Of a DNA stretch of 21,232 nucleotides, positions 1-6,652 are shown piece by piece. The stretch comes from an uncultured Blautia sp. GTDB lineage: Bacteria; Bacillota; Clostridia; Lachnospirales; Lachnospiraceae. Numbering within the stretch: the stretch's first letter is position 1; each line of letters begins with the position of its first letter. The notes below the pieces were generated by a model, which saw only the letters and a list, made by a program, of their open reading frames with translations, was not told the origin of the DNA and made no database searches. Location: NCBI GenBank assembly GCA_900539145.1, contig UQAX01000043.1:1-21232 (forward strand), in the 5' to 3' direction. The translations under genes were made by a program, and so were the position numbers.

Positions 1-82
1 TCATTTTCAGCTTGTCAAGTACTTTTTTAAAAAGTTTTTTTGCTGCCTTTCGGCATCTCTGCTCTTTTGCGACAGCCATACT

Positions 83-111
83 AGATTATCACATCTGCAT
101 CTTTCTGTCAA
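83..111 (-). promoter_or_regulatory. Leftward sigma-A-type promoter, second repeat copy
   Basis: The minus strand reads TTGACA (106-111), a 17-bp spacer, then TAATCT (83-88). An A-rich AAAAAAGTT tract just upstream of the -35 looks like an UP element. GGCTGTCG follows the -10 at about the expected start of transcription. The -35 is a perfect consensus; the -10 keeps the key A and T positions only. Confidence 0.65.
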
Positions 112-179
112 GAACTTTTTTAAAAAACTTTTTTCAGTCTTTTTTGACTGTTTTGTTGTCGTTTCACGACAGCTGGTTT

Positions 180-208
180 AGATTATCATATTCCGTCGTT
201 TTTGTCAA
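180..208 (-). promoter_or_regulatory. Leftward sigma-A-type promoter, third repeat copy
   Basis: The minus strand reads TTGACA (203-208), a 17-bp spacer, then TAATCT (180-185), with CAGCTGTCG following at the likely start site. An AAAAAAGTTG tract lies directly upstream. It sits just downstream of tRNA-Ser(GGA), so it would restart or boost transcription leftward. It has the same design as the promoter at 83-111. Confidence 0.65.
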
Positions 209-238
209 CAACTTTTTTAAACAGCTTAATCGCTGTAA

Positions 239-327
239 CGGAGAAAGAGGGATTTGAACCCTCGCGCCGCTATTAACGACCTACTCCCTTTCCAGGGGAG
301 CCCCTTCAGCCTCTTGGGTATTTCTCC
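239..327 (-). tRNA. tRNA-Ser (anticodon GGA)
   Basis: The acceptor stem pairs GGAGAAA at the 5' end (near 327) with TTTCTCC at the 3' end, with discriminator G at 239. The anticodon loop CTGGAAA gives anticodon GGA at 291-293. The T-loop reads GGTTTGAACCC-like (GGGTTCAAATCCC on the RNA strand). The long variable arm and a length of about 89 nt are typical of tRNA-Ser. CCA is not encoded. It reads UCC/UCU codons. It lies 29 bp downstream of tRNA-Ser(UGA) and is probably co-transcribed with it. A short ACAGC/GCTGT hairpin follows but has only a weak T tract. Confidence 0.95.
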
Positions 328-356
328 ATAGCCTGATTTCAGTTATTTTACTGAAG

Positions 357-442
357 CGGAGAGAGTGGGATTCGAACCCACGCGCCCTTGCGGACAAACG
401 GTTTTCAAGACCGCCTCGTTATGACCACTTCGATATCTCTCC
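357..442 (-). tRNA. tRNA-Ser (anticodon UGA)
   Basis: The acceptor stem pairs GGAGAGA (near 442) with TCTCTCC, with discriminator G at 357. The loop CTTGAAA gives anticodon TGA at 405-407. The extended variable arm and a length of about 86 nt are as expected for tRNA-Ser. CCA is not encoded. The gene reads UCA codons and is the first of a two-tRNA transcript. The 29-bp spacer to the next tRNA contains a small TTCAGT/ACTGAA hairpin, which may be a processing site. Confidence 0.95.
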
Positions 443-469
443 GAATGCGCTGTGTCAGCGACAGGTAAT

Positions 470-499
470 ATATTAACACGCTTTGACAGTATATGTCAA
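470..499 (-). promoter_or_regulatory. Promoter of the tRNA-Ser pair
   Basis: The minus strand reads TTGACA (494-499), then TAATAT (470-475) after 18 bp, or TTAATA after 17 bp. An AAAAAGTC tract precedes the -35 and ACCTGTCGC follows the -10. The flanking design matches the repeats at 1-210, so these promoters look like one family used for stable RNA. The transcript would begin about 20 nt before tRNA-Ser(UGA). Confidence 0.75.
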
Positions 500-505
500 G
501 ACTTT

Positions 506-1201
506 TTATAAAATTTTTTCCAGAATTTTTTCTGCTACTAAAATATCTTCCGGTGTGGTTATTTTTATATTCTCATAAGCCCCCTCTACAATATGGACAG
601 GTGTGTTTTTGTATTGCTCTACTACCATAGCATCATCTGTTATTCCCTGCATGGATGTACTTCTGGCTGCATCATGAGCCTCCTTTATCAGAGAATATAA
701 AAATACCTGCGGTGTTTGAACGGACCACACTCTGCTTCTTTCAGGAGTTACTGATACCATATTGTTTTCATCAATGATTTTCACCGTATCTTTAGAAGGC
801 ATACCTGCAATACAAGCGTCATAAGTGACCGCACCCTCTTTGGTTCGTTTAATAATGTCCTCTGTAACAAACGGTCTTGCTCCGTCATGAATAAATACAT
901 AGTCTGTATCGGCAGAACACGCTTCCAATCCCGCATAAACGGAATTATAGCGTTCTTTTCCGCCTTCTGTGATACATTTCACCTTTGTAAATCCGTATTT
1001 TTCTATAATTTCACTTCTGCAATAGTCAATACTTTCTTTTCCCATAACTACCACTATTTCCTGAATTTCATCTGATTTTTGAAAACACGCAAGGCTATAA
1101 TACAGCAATGGTTTTCCCTGCAACATTAAAAATTGTTTCTGAACTTTTGTTTTCATTCTTTTCCCTTGACCTGCTGCAAGAATAATTGCTGTACATTTCA
1201 T
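506..1201 (-). CDS. ispD: 2-C-methyl-D-erythritol 4-phosphate cytidylyltransferase
   Basis: This cytosolic enzyme transfers CMP from CTP to methylerythritol phosphate in the MEP isoprenoid pathway. The 231-residue length is normal for single-domain IspD. The N-terminal nucleotide-binding loop AAGQGKRM (residues 9-16) supplies the catalytic Arg15, followed by the conserved Lys22 in KQF. The signature HDGARP is at 105-110. TDDAM and the C-terminal NIKITTPEDI motif, also typical of the family, are present. The start begins MKCTAIILAAG, as is usual. It is the last gene of a leftward operon, 12 bp after tsaD. The downstream boundary carries no clear terminator before the tRNA promoter. Identification is secure from motifs. 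Confidence 0.95.
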   Translation of the reverse strand: MKCTAIILAAGQGKRMKTKVQKQFLMLQGKPLLYYSLACFQKSDEIQEIVVVMGKESIDYCRSEIIEKYGFTKVKCITEGGKERYNSVYAGLEACSADTDYVFIHDGARPFVTEDIIKRTKEGAVTYDACIAGMPSKDTVKIIDENNMVSVTPERSRVWSVQTPQVFLYSLIKEAHDAARSTSMQGITDDAMVVEQYKNTPVHIVEGAYENIKITTPEDILVAEKILEKIL

Positions 1202-1213
1202 CTTTTGTTCTCC

Positions 1214-2239
1214 CTATCTTTCTCCTAATTTCAAATTGGGAACTGCGTTCAAGTCCCAACCGTGACGAGTGCCTTTTAAATATTCATAATATGCTGCCAC
1301 ACCAATCATAGCTGCATTATCTGTACAAAAAATCGGTGACGGATGATAAAACTTGATTTTATTCTCCTCGCAGGCTTTTTCCATAGCATTTCGCAGAGTC
1401 TGGTTTGATGCCACACCGCCGGCAATGGCGAGCTTATCAATTCCATAATCTTTTGCGGCTGCAATGGCATGCTCTACCAATACTTCCACCACACAACGCT
1501 GGAAAGAAGCTGCAATATCTGCTTCTACAATAGCTTCTCCCTGCATCTTACATTTATTGATATGATTTAAAACAGCCGATTTTACTCCGCTGAAACTGAA
1601 ATCATAAGGCGCATCTTCGATTTTTGCTTTTGGAAAGTCCATTGCGTAAGCATTGCCTTCTTTTGAAAGCTTGTCGATTTTCGGTCCTCCCGGATAGCCC
1701 AGCCCAATGGCACGAGCTACTTTATCAAAAGCTTCTCCTGCTGCATCGTCTCTGGTTCTTCCCAAAATTTCAAATTCTCCGTAATCTTTTACAACTACCA
1801 GATGTGTATGACCACCAGATACAACAAGACACAAAAACGGCGGTTCTAACTCTAAATTTTCTATATAATTGGCAGAAATATGTCCTTCGATATGATGAAC
1901 CCCTACCAACGGAATATCTTTTGCAAAACTAATTGCTTTTGCTTCAGCCACTCCTACTAAAAGTGCACCTACCAATCCCGGTCCGTAGGTAACTCCTATG
2001 GCATCTAAATCATCCAGTGTAACTTCCGCTTCTTTTAAAGCTTCCTCGATTACCTGATTGATTTTCTCAATATGCTTTCTGGATGCGATTTCCGGAACAA
2101 CACCTCCGTATAATTTGTGTAAATCTATTTGAGAAGAAATAACATTTGACAAAACAGTGCGTCCGTTTTTTACCACAGATGCCGCTGTTTCATCACAGGA
2201 ACTTTCTATCGCCAAAATCAATACGTCTTCCTTATTCAT
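1214..2239 (-). CDS. tsaD: tRNA N6-adenosine threonylcarbamoyltransferase
   Basis: TsaD transfers the threonylcarbamoyl group from TC-AMP to A37 of ANN-decoding tRNAs, working with TsaB and TsaE. The 341-residue protein has the ASKHA fold motifs: ESSCDETAAS at 12-21, the metal-binding HHIEGH at 115-120 (His116, His120), SGGHTHL near 141-147, FSFSGVKSAV at 214-223, GGVASNQTLR near 274-283 and Asp307 in CTDNAA. No key residue is missing. It lies 11 bp after rnz and 12 bp before ispD, so it is part of the leftward operon. Its partners tsaE and tsaB lie in the operon immediately upstream, 1.8-3 kb away. Confidence 0.97.
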   Translation of the reverse strand: MNKEDVLILAIESSCDETAASVVKNGRTVLSNVISSQIDLHKLYGGVVPEIASRKHIEKINQVIEEALKEAEVTLDDLDAIGVTYGPGLVGALLVGVAEAKAISFAKDIPLVGVHHIEGHISANYIENLELEPPFLCLVVSGGHTHLVVVKDYGEFEILGRTRDDAAGEAFDKVARAIGLGYPGGPKIDKLSKEGNAYAMDFPKAKIEDAPYDFSFSGVKSAVLNHINKCKMQGEAIVEADIAASFQRCVVEVLVEHAIAAAKDYGIDKLAIAGGVASNQTLRNAMEKACEENKIKFYHPSPIFCTDNAAMIGVAAYYEYLKGTRHGWDLNAVPNLKLGER

Positions 2240-2250
2240 GGGTTCTCTCC

Positions 2251-3159
2251 TTATTCTTCAAACATCAGCTCCACAGATTGTCTGTCTCTGGCTGCAATAG
2301 TATTCGGGAATATATCCGTAGCTTCCTTTACCGCTTCTTCCGGTCTTACCAGAGAAGGACTGTAATGTGTCAGCCACATTTCTGCTACCTGCGCTTCCTT
2401 TGCCAACTGTGCTGCTTCTTTAAATGTCATGTGTTTATATGCCTTTGCTTTGTCGTCCTTATCCTGCTCTCCGTACATACCTTCACAGATAAACAAGTCC
2501 GAACCTGCTGCATGGTCTGAAATTGCCTTTACAGGTCTGGTATCTGTGGTATAGGTAAGCTTAATTCCCTTTCTCGGCGCTCCTAAAACCATGTCCGGTG
2601 TATAAGTATTTCCTTCGCATACCACTGTTTCTCCCTTTTGCAGAGAATTCCAGCATTTCAAAGGAATATTCTGCGCTTTTGCCCTTTGAGCATCAAACTT
2701 CCCTGCTCTTTTAATCTCCAGTGTATACCCATAACAAGTTACATTATGATTTACACGAAAAGCAGTGATACAGTAACCATTCAGCTCATAAGTTTCTTCC
2801 GGCTTCGTAAGCTCGATACACTGAATTTCAAATGGAAGCTCCGGTGCAATAACACGAAGTGCAGAAACGACTCTCACAAGTCCCTTCGGTCCGATTAAAG
2901 TAAGAGGCTCTGTTCTTTCTGCATTTCCCATAGTAAGCAAAAGCCCCGGCAAACCGCTGATATGGTCTGCATGGTAATGAGTGAAGCAAATCACATCAAT
3001 GGGTTTAAAGCTCCAGCCCTTCTCTTTTACCGCTACCTGAGTTCCTTCTCCGCAGTCAATCATCAGGTTACTTCCGTTATATCTCGTCATTAAAGATGTC
3101 AATTTTCTTCTGGGCAGAGGCATCATTCCCCCTGTTCCTAATAAGCATACATCTAACAT
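2251..3159 (-). CDS. rnz: Ribonuclease Z (tRNA 3' endonuclease)
   Basis: RNase Z cuts tRNA precursors just after the discriminator base, which is needed when CCA is not encoded, as in the two tRNA-Ser genes here. The protein has 302 residues, the usual short bacterial form. The metallo-beta-lactamase motif HYHADH is at 61-66. Other metal ligands visible are His138 in VNHNV, Asp206 in YTTDTRP and His265 in LTHYS. The GTGGMMPLP N terminus is typical. The start is supported by GAGG about 8 nt upstream. It follows a small zinc-knuckle gene after 62 bp and precedes tsaD by 11 bp. It could in principle be another ELAC-like hydrolase, but the motifs fit RNase Z well. Confidence 0.95.
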   Translation of the reverse strand: MLDVCLLGTGGMMPLPRRKLTSLMTRYNGSNLMIDCGEGTQVAVKEKGWSFKPIDVICFTHYHADHISGLPGLLLTMGNAERTEPLTLIGPKGLVRVVSALRVIAPELPFEIQCIELTKPEETYELNGYCITAFRVNHNVTCYGYTLEIKRAGKFDAQRAKAQNIPLKCWNSLQKGETVVCEGNTYTPDMVLGAPRKGIKLTYTTDTRPVKAISDHAAGSDLFICEGMYGEQDKDDKAKAYKHMTFKEAAQLAKEAQVAEMWLTHYSPSLVRPEEAVKEATDIFPNTIAARDRQSVELMFEE

Positions 3160-3221
3160 CTCATTGTCCTCATTTCTATCTAAGTTATATCATTTCATAT
3201 CATAGCACAGTTTTTTTCGTG

Positions 3222-3470
3222 CTACAACATTTCATTCTCTATTTTCTTTTCCACCGGAATTTGAAACCCTGCAATCCATTTATCAAAACAGCTTTCGCAT
3301 AAATCAAAGGTGTGACGTTCTCCGTCTTTTTCCGAAAAGTATCCCCAGAAAGCCGTCACGGGCAGAACCCCTTCCATAATCACACCGTCTTTTACAGCTA
3401 ATTTCTTTCCACAACAATTACAGTACACTTCAACAACCTGATTTTCCTTTTTTTCTTCGTATTTTCTCAT
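3222..3470 (-). CDS. Small two-CxxC zinc-knuckle protein of unknown function
   Basis: This is an 82-residue soluble protein with a Lys/Glu-rich N terminus. Two CxxC pairs are visible, Cys17/Cys20 (CNCCGK, with an extra Cys19) and Cys58/Cys61 (CESC). They are separated by about 37 residues that hold a hydrophobic, aromatic stretch (VTAFWGYF). This spacing suggests one zinc site joining two knuckles. There is no signal peptide and no catalytic motif. The start has AGGAGG about 6 nt upstream. It is the first gene of the rnz-tsaD-ispD operon, which hints at RNA or translation work, but that is inference only. The stop codon lies in a TAGCAC/GTGCTA hairpin with no T tail. Confidence 0.75.
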   Translation of the reverse strand: MRKYEEKKENQVVEVYCNCCGKKLAVKDGVIMEGVLPVTAFWGYFSEKDGERHTFDLCESCFDKWIAGFQIPVEKKIENEML

Positions 3471-3513
3471 TTCTTCCTCCTGCTTGTGGAATAATTATTT
3501 GACTACGCTGTTT

Positions 3514-3519
3514 ATTATA
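3514..3519 (-). promoter_or_regulatory. Candidate -10 box for the zinc-knuckle/rnz/tsaD/ispD operon
   Basis: TATAAT is present on the minus strand 44 nt before the zinc-knuckle gene and downstream of the rimI terminator. The 17-bp-upstream hexamer is TGGGTT, a poor -35. A promoter is expected here because a terminator lies upstream, but the assignment rests mainly on the -10. Confidence 0.45.
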
Positions 3520-3566
3520 TATGAAGGTTCTTTCAAAACCCAGTGGGAAATCACGCTAAATTTAGA

Positions 3567-3592
3567 AAAAGATAGCACTTCTGCTATCTTTT
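3567..3592 (-). terminator. Intrinsic terminator of the tsaE-tsaB-rimI operon
   Basis: An 11-bp perfect stem (AAAAGATAGCA / TGCTATCTTTT) closes a 4-base loop, and the minus strand runs into CTTTTTC. The rimI stop codon TAG (3584-3586) lies inside the stem, so the terminator overlaps the coding end. Confidence 0.85.
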
Positions 3593-4018
3593 ACACATAA
3601 CAATTCCGTTTTCCACAGGTTCTTCATAAAAATTTTTTCTTATACTCAAAACAGAAAATCCACAGGACTCATATAGTCTGCGGGCGTTTTGATTACTTTC
3701 ACGCACTTCCAGAAAATATGTGCTTACCCCTTTTGCTCTACCTGAAATTTCCAGTTTTTCTAATAATGCCCTGCCGATTTTCTGTCCCTGATATTCTTTT
3801 TTCACAGAAACATTGGTGATTTCACCTTCATCCAGCACTATCCACATTCCTATGTACCCTACCGGTATCTTATCCAGATATGCCACAAGATAGAGAGCCT
3901 TTTCATCCCTTACAGCTCCCAGAAAATCAGCCTCTTTCCAAGGCTTTGAAAAATTCTCCGCTTCTATCTGCGCCACTGCTGCCGCATCCTGCTCCTGCAT
4001 CTCTCTGATTTCAAGCAT
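3584..4018 (-). CDS. rimI: Ribosomal-protein-alanine N-acetyltransferase (GNAT family)
   Basis: RimI acetylates the N-terminal alanine of ribosomal protein S18. The chosen start gives 144 residues beginning MLEIREMQEQD, the normal RimI beginning. A longer reading frame extends to 4120 but would overlap tsaB by 110 bp and add an unrelated N-terminal tail. GNAT hallmarks are the AEN.F.KPW motif near residue 20, the acetyl-CoA loop QGQKIGRALL (pyrophosphate-binding Q/R-x-x-G-x-G/A), and the C-terminal ESNQNARRLYESCGF. The start overlaps the tsaB stop by 8 bp, so translation is probably coupled; no strong ribosome site is visible. The tsaB-rimI pairing is common in bacteria. Confidence 0.88.
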   Translation of the reverse strand: MLEIREMQEQDAAAVAQIEAENFSKPWKEADFLGAVRDEKALYLVAYLDKIPVGYIGMWIVLDEGEITNVSVKKEYQGQKIGRALLEKLEISGRAKGVSTYFLEVRESNQNARRLYESCGFSVLSIRKNFYEEPVENGIVMCKR

Positions 4019-4733
4019 TTTCTGTTTTTGCAAGGCGTTCTGCCCGCTCCCTTTCTGCCTGAGATACCCGTAAATAATCCGGCTGATGCTCTGTGGCAGT
4101 CTGAATTCTTCCCTGCGCAAAATAAATACCTGCCAAGGCAGCCACTGCCCCTGCCCTTTGACGGCTTAAATGAGCAGGAGCAAAGCTGTATTCTACCTTA
4201 CAGTTTTCTTTTATGATTTCTTTAAAAACGGGAACTCCGTCACCTAAAAAGATAACTTTCTTTCCTATTCCGTTTAACACCTCTAAAAGCTCCTGAATAG
4301 ATAACGCATCCTGCTCTTTTACAATAGCCATCTCATGATTTTGAAATTTATAAATACCTGTATACACCTGATTTCTTCTTGCATCCATAATCGGGCATAC
4401 AACGGTATCTTCCCCTGTATCATAAAGATTATATGCCAGCGCATCTACTGTGGGCACTGCAATCAAAGGCTTATCAAGAGCCAGTCCCAATCCCTTTGCC
4501 GTAGCAGAACCGATACGAAGTCCTGTAAATGAGCCCGGACCTGCTGCCACTGCAATAGCGTCAATGCTGTTTAAATCAAGCTGAATGTTATTTTTTATTT
4601 CATCCAGCATAGGCAGCAAGGTCTGTGAATGTGTTTTTTTATAATTCATAGTGTATTCTGCTATAAGCGTATCATCTTCCATCACGGCAACAGATGCTAC
4701 CAGCCCCGAACTGTCTAACGCCAATATTTTCAT
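4011..4733 (-). CDS. tsaB: tRNA threonylcarbamoyladenosine biosynthesis protein TsaB
   Basis: TsaB is the non-catalytic ASKHA partner that dimerises with TsaD and recruits TsaE during t6A37 formation. The 240-residue protein starts MKILALDSSG and has the family signature AAGPGSFTGLRIG near residues 64-76. It lacks the HxxxH metal site found in TsaD, as expected. The C-terminal region contains the HQPDYLRVSQAERE segment typical of TsaB, where PxYLR-A-E is conserved. It lies 15 bp after tsaE and overlaps rimI by 8 bp. The assignment is firm. Confidence 0.95.
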   Translation of the reverse strand: MKILALDSSGLVASVAVMEDDTLIAEYTMNYKKTHSQTLLPMLDEIKNNIQLDLNSIDAIAVAAGPGSFTGLRIGSATAKGLGLALDKPLIAVPTVDALAYNLYDTGEDTVVCPIMDARRNQVYTGIYKFQNHEMAIVKEQDALSIQELLEVLNGIGKKVIFLGDGVPVFKEIIKENCKVEYSFAPAHLSRQRAGAVAALAGIYFAQGRIQTATEHQPDYLRVSQAERERAERLAKTENA

Positions 4734-4748
4734 GTCAAATGCTCCTTT

Positions 4749-5186
4749 CTACATTTCTAATTCCAAACCTGTAATGGTAATTCTTCGATAGTCAAATCCC
4801 TTGTCCAAATCCTTTTCAATGGTAATGGAAATGATATCAGAAGGTAAAATCTCCTCTATAAGCTCTGCCCATTCAATCAGGCATACGCCTTGTCCAAAAA
4901 AGTAATCGTCATATCCGATTTCTTCCATTTCTTCTATGTCGCCAATGCGATACACATCAAAATGATAAAAGGGAAGTCTTCCTTCCTCATATTCTTGAAT
5001 AATCGTGAAAGTCGGACTGTTTACCGGCTCTGTAATTCCAAGTCCCTTCGCCACCCCCTGAGTAAACACGGTTTTCCCTACTCCCAAATCACCGTTTAAG
5101 GTATAAACCTGTCCGGGAAGCGCTTTTTTTCCTATTTTTTCACCTAAGGAAAAGGTTTCCTTTGCATTATATGTTTCTATTATCAT
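4749..5186 (-). CDS. tsaE: tRNA threonylcarbamoyladenosine biosynthesis ATPase TsaE
   Basis: TsaE is the P-loop ATPase that drives turnover of the TsaBD complex. The protein has 145 residues. The Walker A motif GDLGVGKT is at 32-39. Other conserved blocks are NSPTFTI at 56-62, YHFDVYRI at 74-81 and LIEWAE at 103-108, the latter marking the family. It is the first gene of the operon tsaE-tsaB-rimI. A promoter on the minus strand lies about 40 nt upstream and is divergent from the cyclophilin promoter. Confidence 0.96.
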   Translation of the reverse strand: MIIETYNAKETFSLGEKIGKKALPGQVYTLNGDLGVGKTVFTQGVAKGLGITEPVNSPTFTIIQEYEEGRLPFYHFDVYRIGDIEEMEEIGYDDYFFGQGVCLIEWAELIEEILPSDIISITIEKDLDKGFDYRRITITGLELEM

Positions 5187-5225
5187 CGGTTATCCTCTTT
5201 ATCTTTACTATAAGTTCAGTACAAT

Positions 5226-5234
5226 AGTATAGCA
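5226..5234 (-). promoter_or_regulatory. Extended -10 promoter for tsaE-tsaB-rimI
   Basis: The minus strand reads TGCTATACT, a TGn-extended -10, about 40 nt before the tsaE start. No convincing -35 is seen at 16-18 bp, which fits an extended -10 promoter. It is divergent from the cyclophilin promoter at 5249-5277, the two -10 boxes being about 40 bp apart. Confidence 0.55.
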
Positions 5235-5248
5235 CACAAAATTCCGGC

Positions 5249-5277
5249 TTGCACCTTTTATTTTTTCCGTTTATAAT
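5249..5277 (+). promoter_or_regulatory. Promoter of the cyclophilin gene
   Basis: TTGCAC (5249-5254), a 17-bp spacer and a perfect TATAAT (5272-5277) lie 36 nt before the start codon. An AAAGGAG ribosome site follows. This is a strong sigma-A-type match. Confidence 0.85.
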
Positions 5278-5312
5278 CAAAGAAACTACTGAAAATAAAG
5301 GAGAATTTTATT

Positions 5313-5831
5313 ATGGCAAATCCAATCGTAACCATTACAATGGCAAACGGCGATGTTATGAAAGCTGAATTATATCCTGAAATCGCCCCGAATACAGTAA
5401 ACAACTTTATCAGCCTGATTAAAGACGGCTTTTATGACGGTCTGATTTTCCACAGAGTTATCCGTGGTTTTATGATACAGGGCGGCTGTCCTGACGGAAC
5501 AGGCATGGGCGGTCCCGGCTACTCCATCAAAGGAGAATTTTCTCAGAACCATTTTGAAAACAATCTGGCGCACACACCGGGCGTTCTTTCCATGGCTCGT
5601 GCCATGCACCCAAACTCCGCAGGCAGTCAGTTCTTTATCATGCACGAAACTTCTCCGCACTTAGACGGCGCTTACGCTGCTTTCGGAAAAATCACAGAGG
5701 GAATGGACGTAGTAAATAAAATCGCAGAAACACGTACTGATTACAGTGACCGTCCTTTAGAAGAGCAGAAAATCCAGACCATGACAGTGGAAACCTTTGG
5801 TGTGGAATATCCTGCTCCTGAAAAATGCTAA
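5313..5831 (+). CDS. Cyclophilin-type peptidyl-prolyl cis-trans isomerase
   Basis: This enzyme catalyses proline isomerisation during protein folding. The protein has 172 residues, no signal peptide and no membrane segment, so it is cytosolic. Active-site blocks are FHRVIRGFMIQGG at 46-58 (catalytic Arg48, with Phe53 and Gln56), MARAMHPNSAGSQFFI at 94-109 and HLDGAYAAFGKI at 116-127. The usual cyclosporin-binding Trp is replaced at the HLDG position, as in many bacterial cyclophilins. AAAGGAG sits at good spacing before the ATG. It is a single-gene transcript and ends 1 bp from the convergent yigZ stop. A specific ppi symbol cannot be chosen from sequence. Confidence 0.93.
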   Translation: MANPIVTITMANGDVMKAELYPEIAPNTVNNFISLIKDGFYDGLIFHRVIRGFMIQGGCPDGTGMGGPGYSIKGEFSQNHFENNLAHTPGVLSMARAMHPNSAGSQFFIMHETSPHLDGAYAAFGKITEGMDVVNKIAETRTDYSDRPLEEQKIQTMTVETFGVEYPAPEKC

Positions 5832-5832
5832 T

Positions 5833-6489
5833 TTAATCATCAAACAGAAGGTACTCTCCTTCTGAAACTGCAAAATACAGTTCTTTTAAGTCCGTGACAG
5901 AGGCTCTTGCATTGGTAGCTTCTGTTACGGCCTTTTTTATCTCCTCGACTCTGTTTGCCGGTATAAGCACCTGCATTTTCACAGCCTCCTCATACTGAGA
6001 ATTCATAATGGGAATTTCCTTTTGTGCAAACAGATATTGAAGCTTTCCCACTCCGTTGTAATCTGTCCCCACCTCTGTCAGTATACCGTGATATTTTGTA
6101 ATAATTCTGCTTTGTGCCAGCCCTTCCTGTACGGATTTGGAATAAGCTCTTACTAATCCTCCTGTTCCCAGAAGTGTTCCTCCAAAATATCGAGTTACCA
6201 CAACAGCAGTATTATAGAGCTCTTCTCCCAAAAGTACGTCTAACATCGGTTTGCCCGCTGTCCCTTGAGGCTCTCCGTCATCGCTGCATCGCATAATCTC
6301 TCTCCTCTCCCCAATCACATAGGCAGAGCAGTTATGCGTAGCGTCCCAATATTTCTTTTTCATTTCTTCTATAAATTTTACAGCTTCCTCTTCTGTCTTC
6401 ACAAGACGGACCGTAGCGATAAATCTGGATTTTTTTTCTGTTATTTCTCCCTGTCCGCCTTCATAAATTGTCCTGTATTGCTCTAACAT
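5833..6489 (-). CDS. IMPACT/YigZ family protein (UPF0029)
   Basis: The family is related to eukaryotic IMPACT and is linked to translation or ribosome-associated control; its biochemical role in bacteria is not settled. The chosen start gives 218 residues beginning MLEQYRTIYEGG, the usual length and beginning. A GAGG ribosome site is about 8 nt upstream, whereas the longer frame (to 6618) would run across the divergent PBP promoter. Visible signatures are KKSRFIA near 20, DATHNCSAYVIG near 49, CSDDGEPQGTAGKPML at 69-84 and VTRYFGGTLLGTGGLVRAYS near 97-116, the core IMPACT motif. The C-terminal half is the DUF1949-like domain. It converges with the cyclophilin gene. Confidence 0.9.
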   Translation of the reverse strand: MLEQYRTIYEGGQGEITEKKSRFIATVRLVKTEEEAVKFIEEMKKKYWDATHNCSAYVIGERREIMRCSDDGEPQGTAGKPMLDVLLGEELYNTAVVVTRYFGGTLLGTGGLVRAYSKSVQEGLAQSRIITKYHGILTEVGTDYNGVGKLQYLFAQKEIPIMNSQYEEAVKMQVLIPANRVEEIKKAVTEATNARASVTDLKELYFAVSEGEYLLFDD

Positions 6490-6520
6490 AATATTCCTCA
6501 TTTCTTTTTTCTTTCCTGCT

Positions 6521-6529
6521 ATTTTAGCA
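6521..6529 (-). promoter_or_regulatory. Extended -10 candidate for the yigZ-family gene
   Basis: The minus strand reads TGCTAAAAT 32 nt before the chosen start codon. No good -35 is visible. Its position supports the shorter start at 6489. Confidence 0.45.
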
Positions 6530-6599
6530 TATTCTCCCTGAAATTGGGAATATTTATGACTAAAAAAAGCGGAAATCTTCCGTGCCGGTTTAAAGTTTC

Positions 6600-6628
6600 T
6601 TGAATTAGGTTCTGTCATTTGATATAAT
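6600..6628 (+). promoter_or_regulatory. Promoter of the class A PBP gene
   Basis: TTGAAT (6600-6605), a 17-bp spacer and a perfect TATAAT (6623-6628) lie 24 nt before the ATG. The ribosome site AAAGGAGG (6637-6644) falls 8 nt before the start. This is a strong match, and the leader is only about 20 nt. Confidence 0.85.
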
Positions 6629-6652
6629 GTACGGGAAAAGGAGGCAAACTAC

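Larger units (their letters stand above)
1..210 (-). repeat. Tandem promoter-bearing repeat, three degenerate copies
   Basis: Three imperfect copies of a unit of about 94-97 bp are visible. Each carries the block TGTCAANNACTTTTTTAAA (at about 13, 106 and 203). Two copies share a CGACAGC block followed by AGATTATCA. Read on the minus strand, each unit is an A-rich tract, then TTGACA, a 17-bp spacer, TAATCT, a few bases and GCTGTCG. The leftmost copy is cut by the window edge. The arrangement resembles stacked promoters of stable RNA operons in Firmicutes, pointing left. What they drive lies outside the window; an rRNA or tRNA operon is my inference. Confidence 0.7.

Noticed and set aside
1..210. 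CRISPR array from the spaced repeats at the left edge
   Set aside because: Copies are degenerate, about 95 bp apart, and carry promoter boxes rather than unique spacers between short identical repeats.
12..257. 81-codon rightward open frame at the left edge
   Set aside because: It is made of the T-rich promoter repeats, giving a Phe-rich product, and it enters the tRNA-Ser gene.
3584..4120. Longer 178-residue form of RimI
   Set aside because: The extra N-terminal residues are the out-of-frame reading of the tsaB end and are absent from normal RimI.
5845..5864. CAGAAGG/CCTTCTG hairpin as a terminator for yigZ
   Set aside because: The stem lies inside the coding end and the following minus-strand sequence TTTGATGATT is a poor T tract.
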